From Tieghemiomyces parasiticus (Eukaryota; Kickxellomycota; Dimargaritomycetes; Dimargaritales; Dimargaritaceae): a stretch of DNA of 46,020 nucleotides. Shown piece after piece: positions 45,680-46,020 of this stretch; positions within the stretch are counted from its first letter, which is position 1, and every line of letters begins with the position of its first letter. The position numbers and the translations under genes were made by a program. The stretch spans positions 1-46,020 of the forward strand of contig JANBPT010000304.1 of the NCBI GenBank assembly GCA_027575765.1, given 5' to 3'. The notes under the pieces are model-generated. The model searched no databases. It saw only the letters and a program-made list of their open reading frames with translations, and was not told the origin of the DNA.

Positions 45680-46020
45680 ATGATGGCAAACCGACCCGGC
45701 CGAACTCAGTTCACTGAGTACAAGATTCCGACGTCGGGTGATGACTACTTGGGCGCCACCATCCTACGAAAGCCCCTTCCGCCGACCGAGGGACCCAACA
45801 AGATCATGGTCATTTGTCACGGTCTTCTCAACACCCAGTACTCCAGGGTGGTTCGTACCTTGGCCACCGGTCTGCCCTACCACGCGTGCATCTTTGACTT
45901 CCGGGGTAACGGTCAGAGCTCCGGCAGTACCCGTTATGGAAACCACTTCGAAGAGGTCGACGACCTGTGCCACGTAGTAGAATACCTCCGGAACGTCCTG
46001 CACTTTCAGGTTGAGGTCAT
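45680..46020 (+). CDS. alpha/beta-hydrolase (serine hydrolase family), 5' part only
   Basis: First 113 codons of a gene cut by the window end. From the ATG at 45680 (preceded by TTTATCACC) the protein has a strand MVICHGLLN, whose HGL is the oxyanion-hole loop of alpha/beta hydrolases, then YSRVVRTLATGLP and the strand-turn CIFDFRGNGQSSGSTRYG, which matches the FDxRGxGxSxG signature. A helix region FEEVDDLCHVVEYLRNVLHF follows. The nucleophile elbow (GxSxG), the acid and the catalytic His would lie beyond the window. The layout resembles fungal cytosolic esterase/lipase-like proteins of the serine aminopeptidase S33 group; substrate unknown. No signal peptide. Confidence 0.88.
   Translation, partial: MMANRPGRTQFTEYKIPTSGDDYLGATILRKPLPPTEGPNKIMVICHGLLNTQYSRVVRTLATGLPYHACIFDFRGNGQSSGSTRYGNHFEEVDDLCHVVEYLRNVLHFQVEV

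Overview
The window reads as nuclear DNA of an early-diverging fungus. The protein genes carry short spliceosomal introns (81 to about 300 nt, mostly GTAAGT...YAG), several have TATA boxes 100-200 nt upstream of the start, and coding DNA is visibly GC-richer than the spacers. The gene set (Argonaute, a SWEET-type sugar transporter, a FAM72 protein, a DUF3684/sacsin-like ATPase, actin-capping protein alpha, PMS1) fits a zoopagomycotan or other non-Dikarya fungus better than an ascomycete or basidiomycete. That placement is an inference; no rRNA or other decisive marker is present.

Layout. 1-1283: AT-rich element bounded by ~89-bp imperfect inverted repeats, cut by the window edge. 2918-3529 (-): small secreted protein with a Kex2-like site. 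4943-5566 (+): GFA-family zinc enzyme. 8585-11118 (-): Argonaute, intact in domains but broken by one reading-frame shift at about 9904-9907. 12397-15062 (-): tandem PH-domain protein in about six exons. 15896-17249 (+): five-exon SWEET transporter. 17644-18710 (-): four-exon FAM72 protein. 18711-22278: long stretch without a recognisable gene. 22279-23096 (+): three-exon NTF2-like protein. 23265-28919 (-): 1884-residue intronless sacsin-like ATPase. 29-35 kb: spacer with several ~45-codon ORFs downstream of TATA boxes. 35045-36209 (+): F-actin capping protein alpha. 37046-40250 (+): mismatch-repair protein PMS1. 42229-43911 (+): seven-TM protein with a secreted-type ectodomain. 45680-46020 (+): start of an alpha/beta hydrolase, cut by the window end.

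The genes do not form one pathway; this looks like ordinary fungal gene order of housekeeping genes (CapZ, PMS1), RNA silencing (Argonaute), membrane proteins and lineage-specific genes. Points most worth a second look: the frame-shifted but catalytically complete Argonaute; the sacsin-like protein that joins a GHKL ATPase head, a CUE-like segment and an HExxHxxxxxH motif; the fungal FAM72 and SWEET genes lying tail to tail; and the possible group of TATA-driven micro-ORFs between 30.4 and 34.3 kb. All exon models were made by hand from splice signals, reading frame and remembered family motifs; no search was run.
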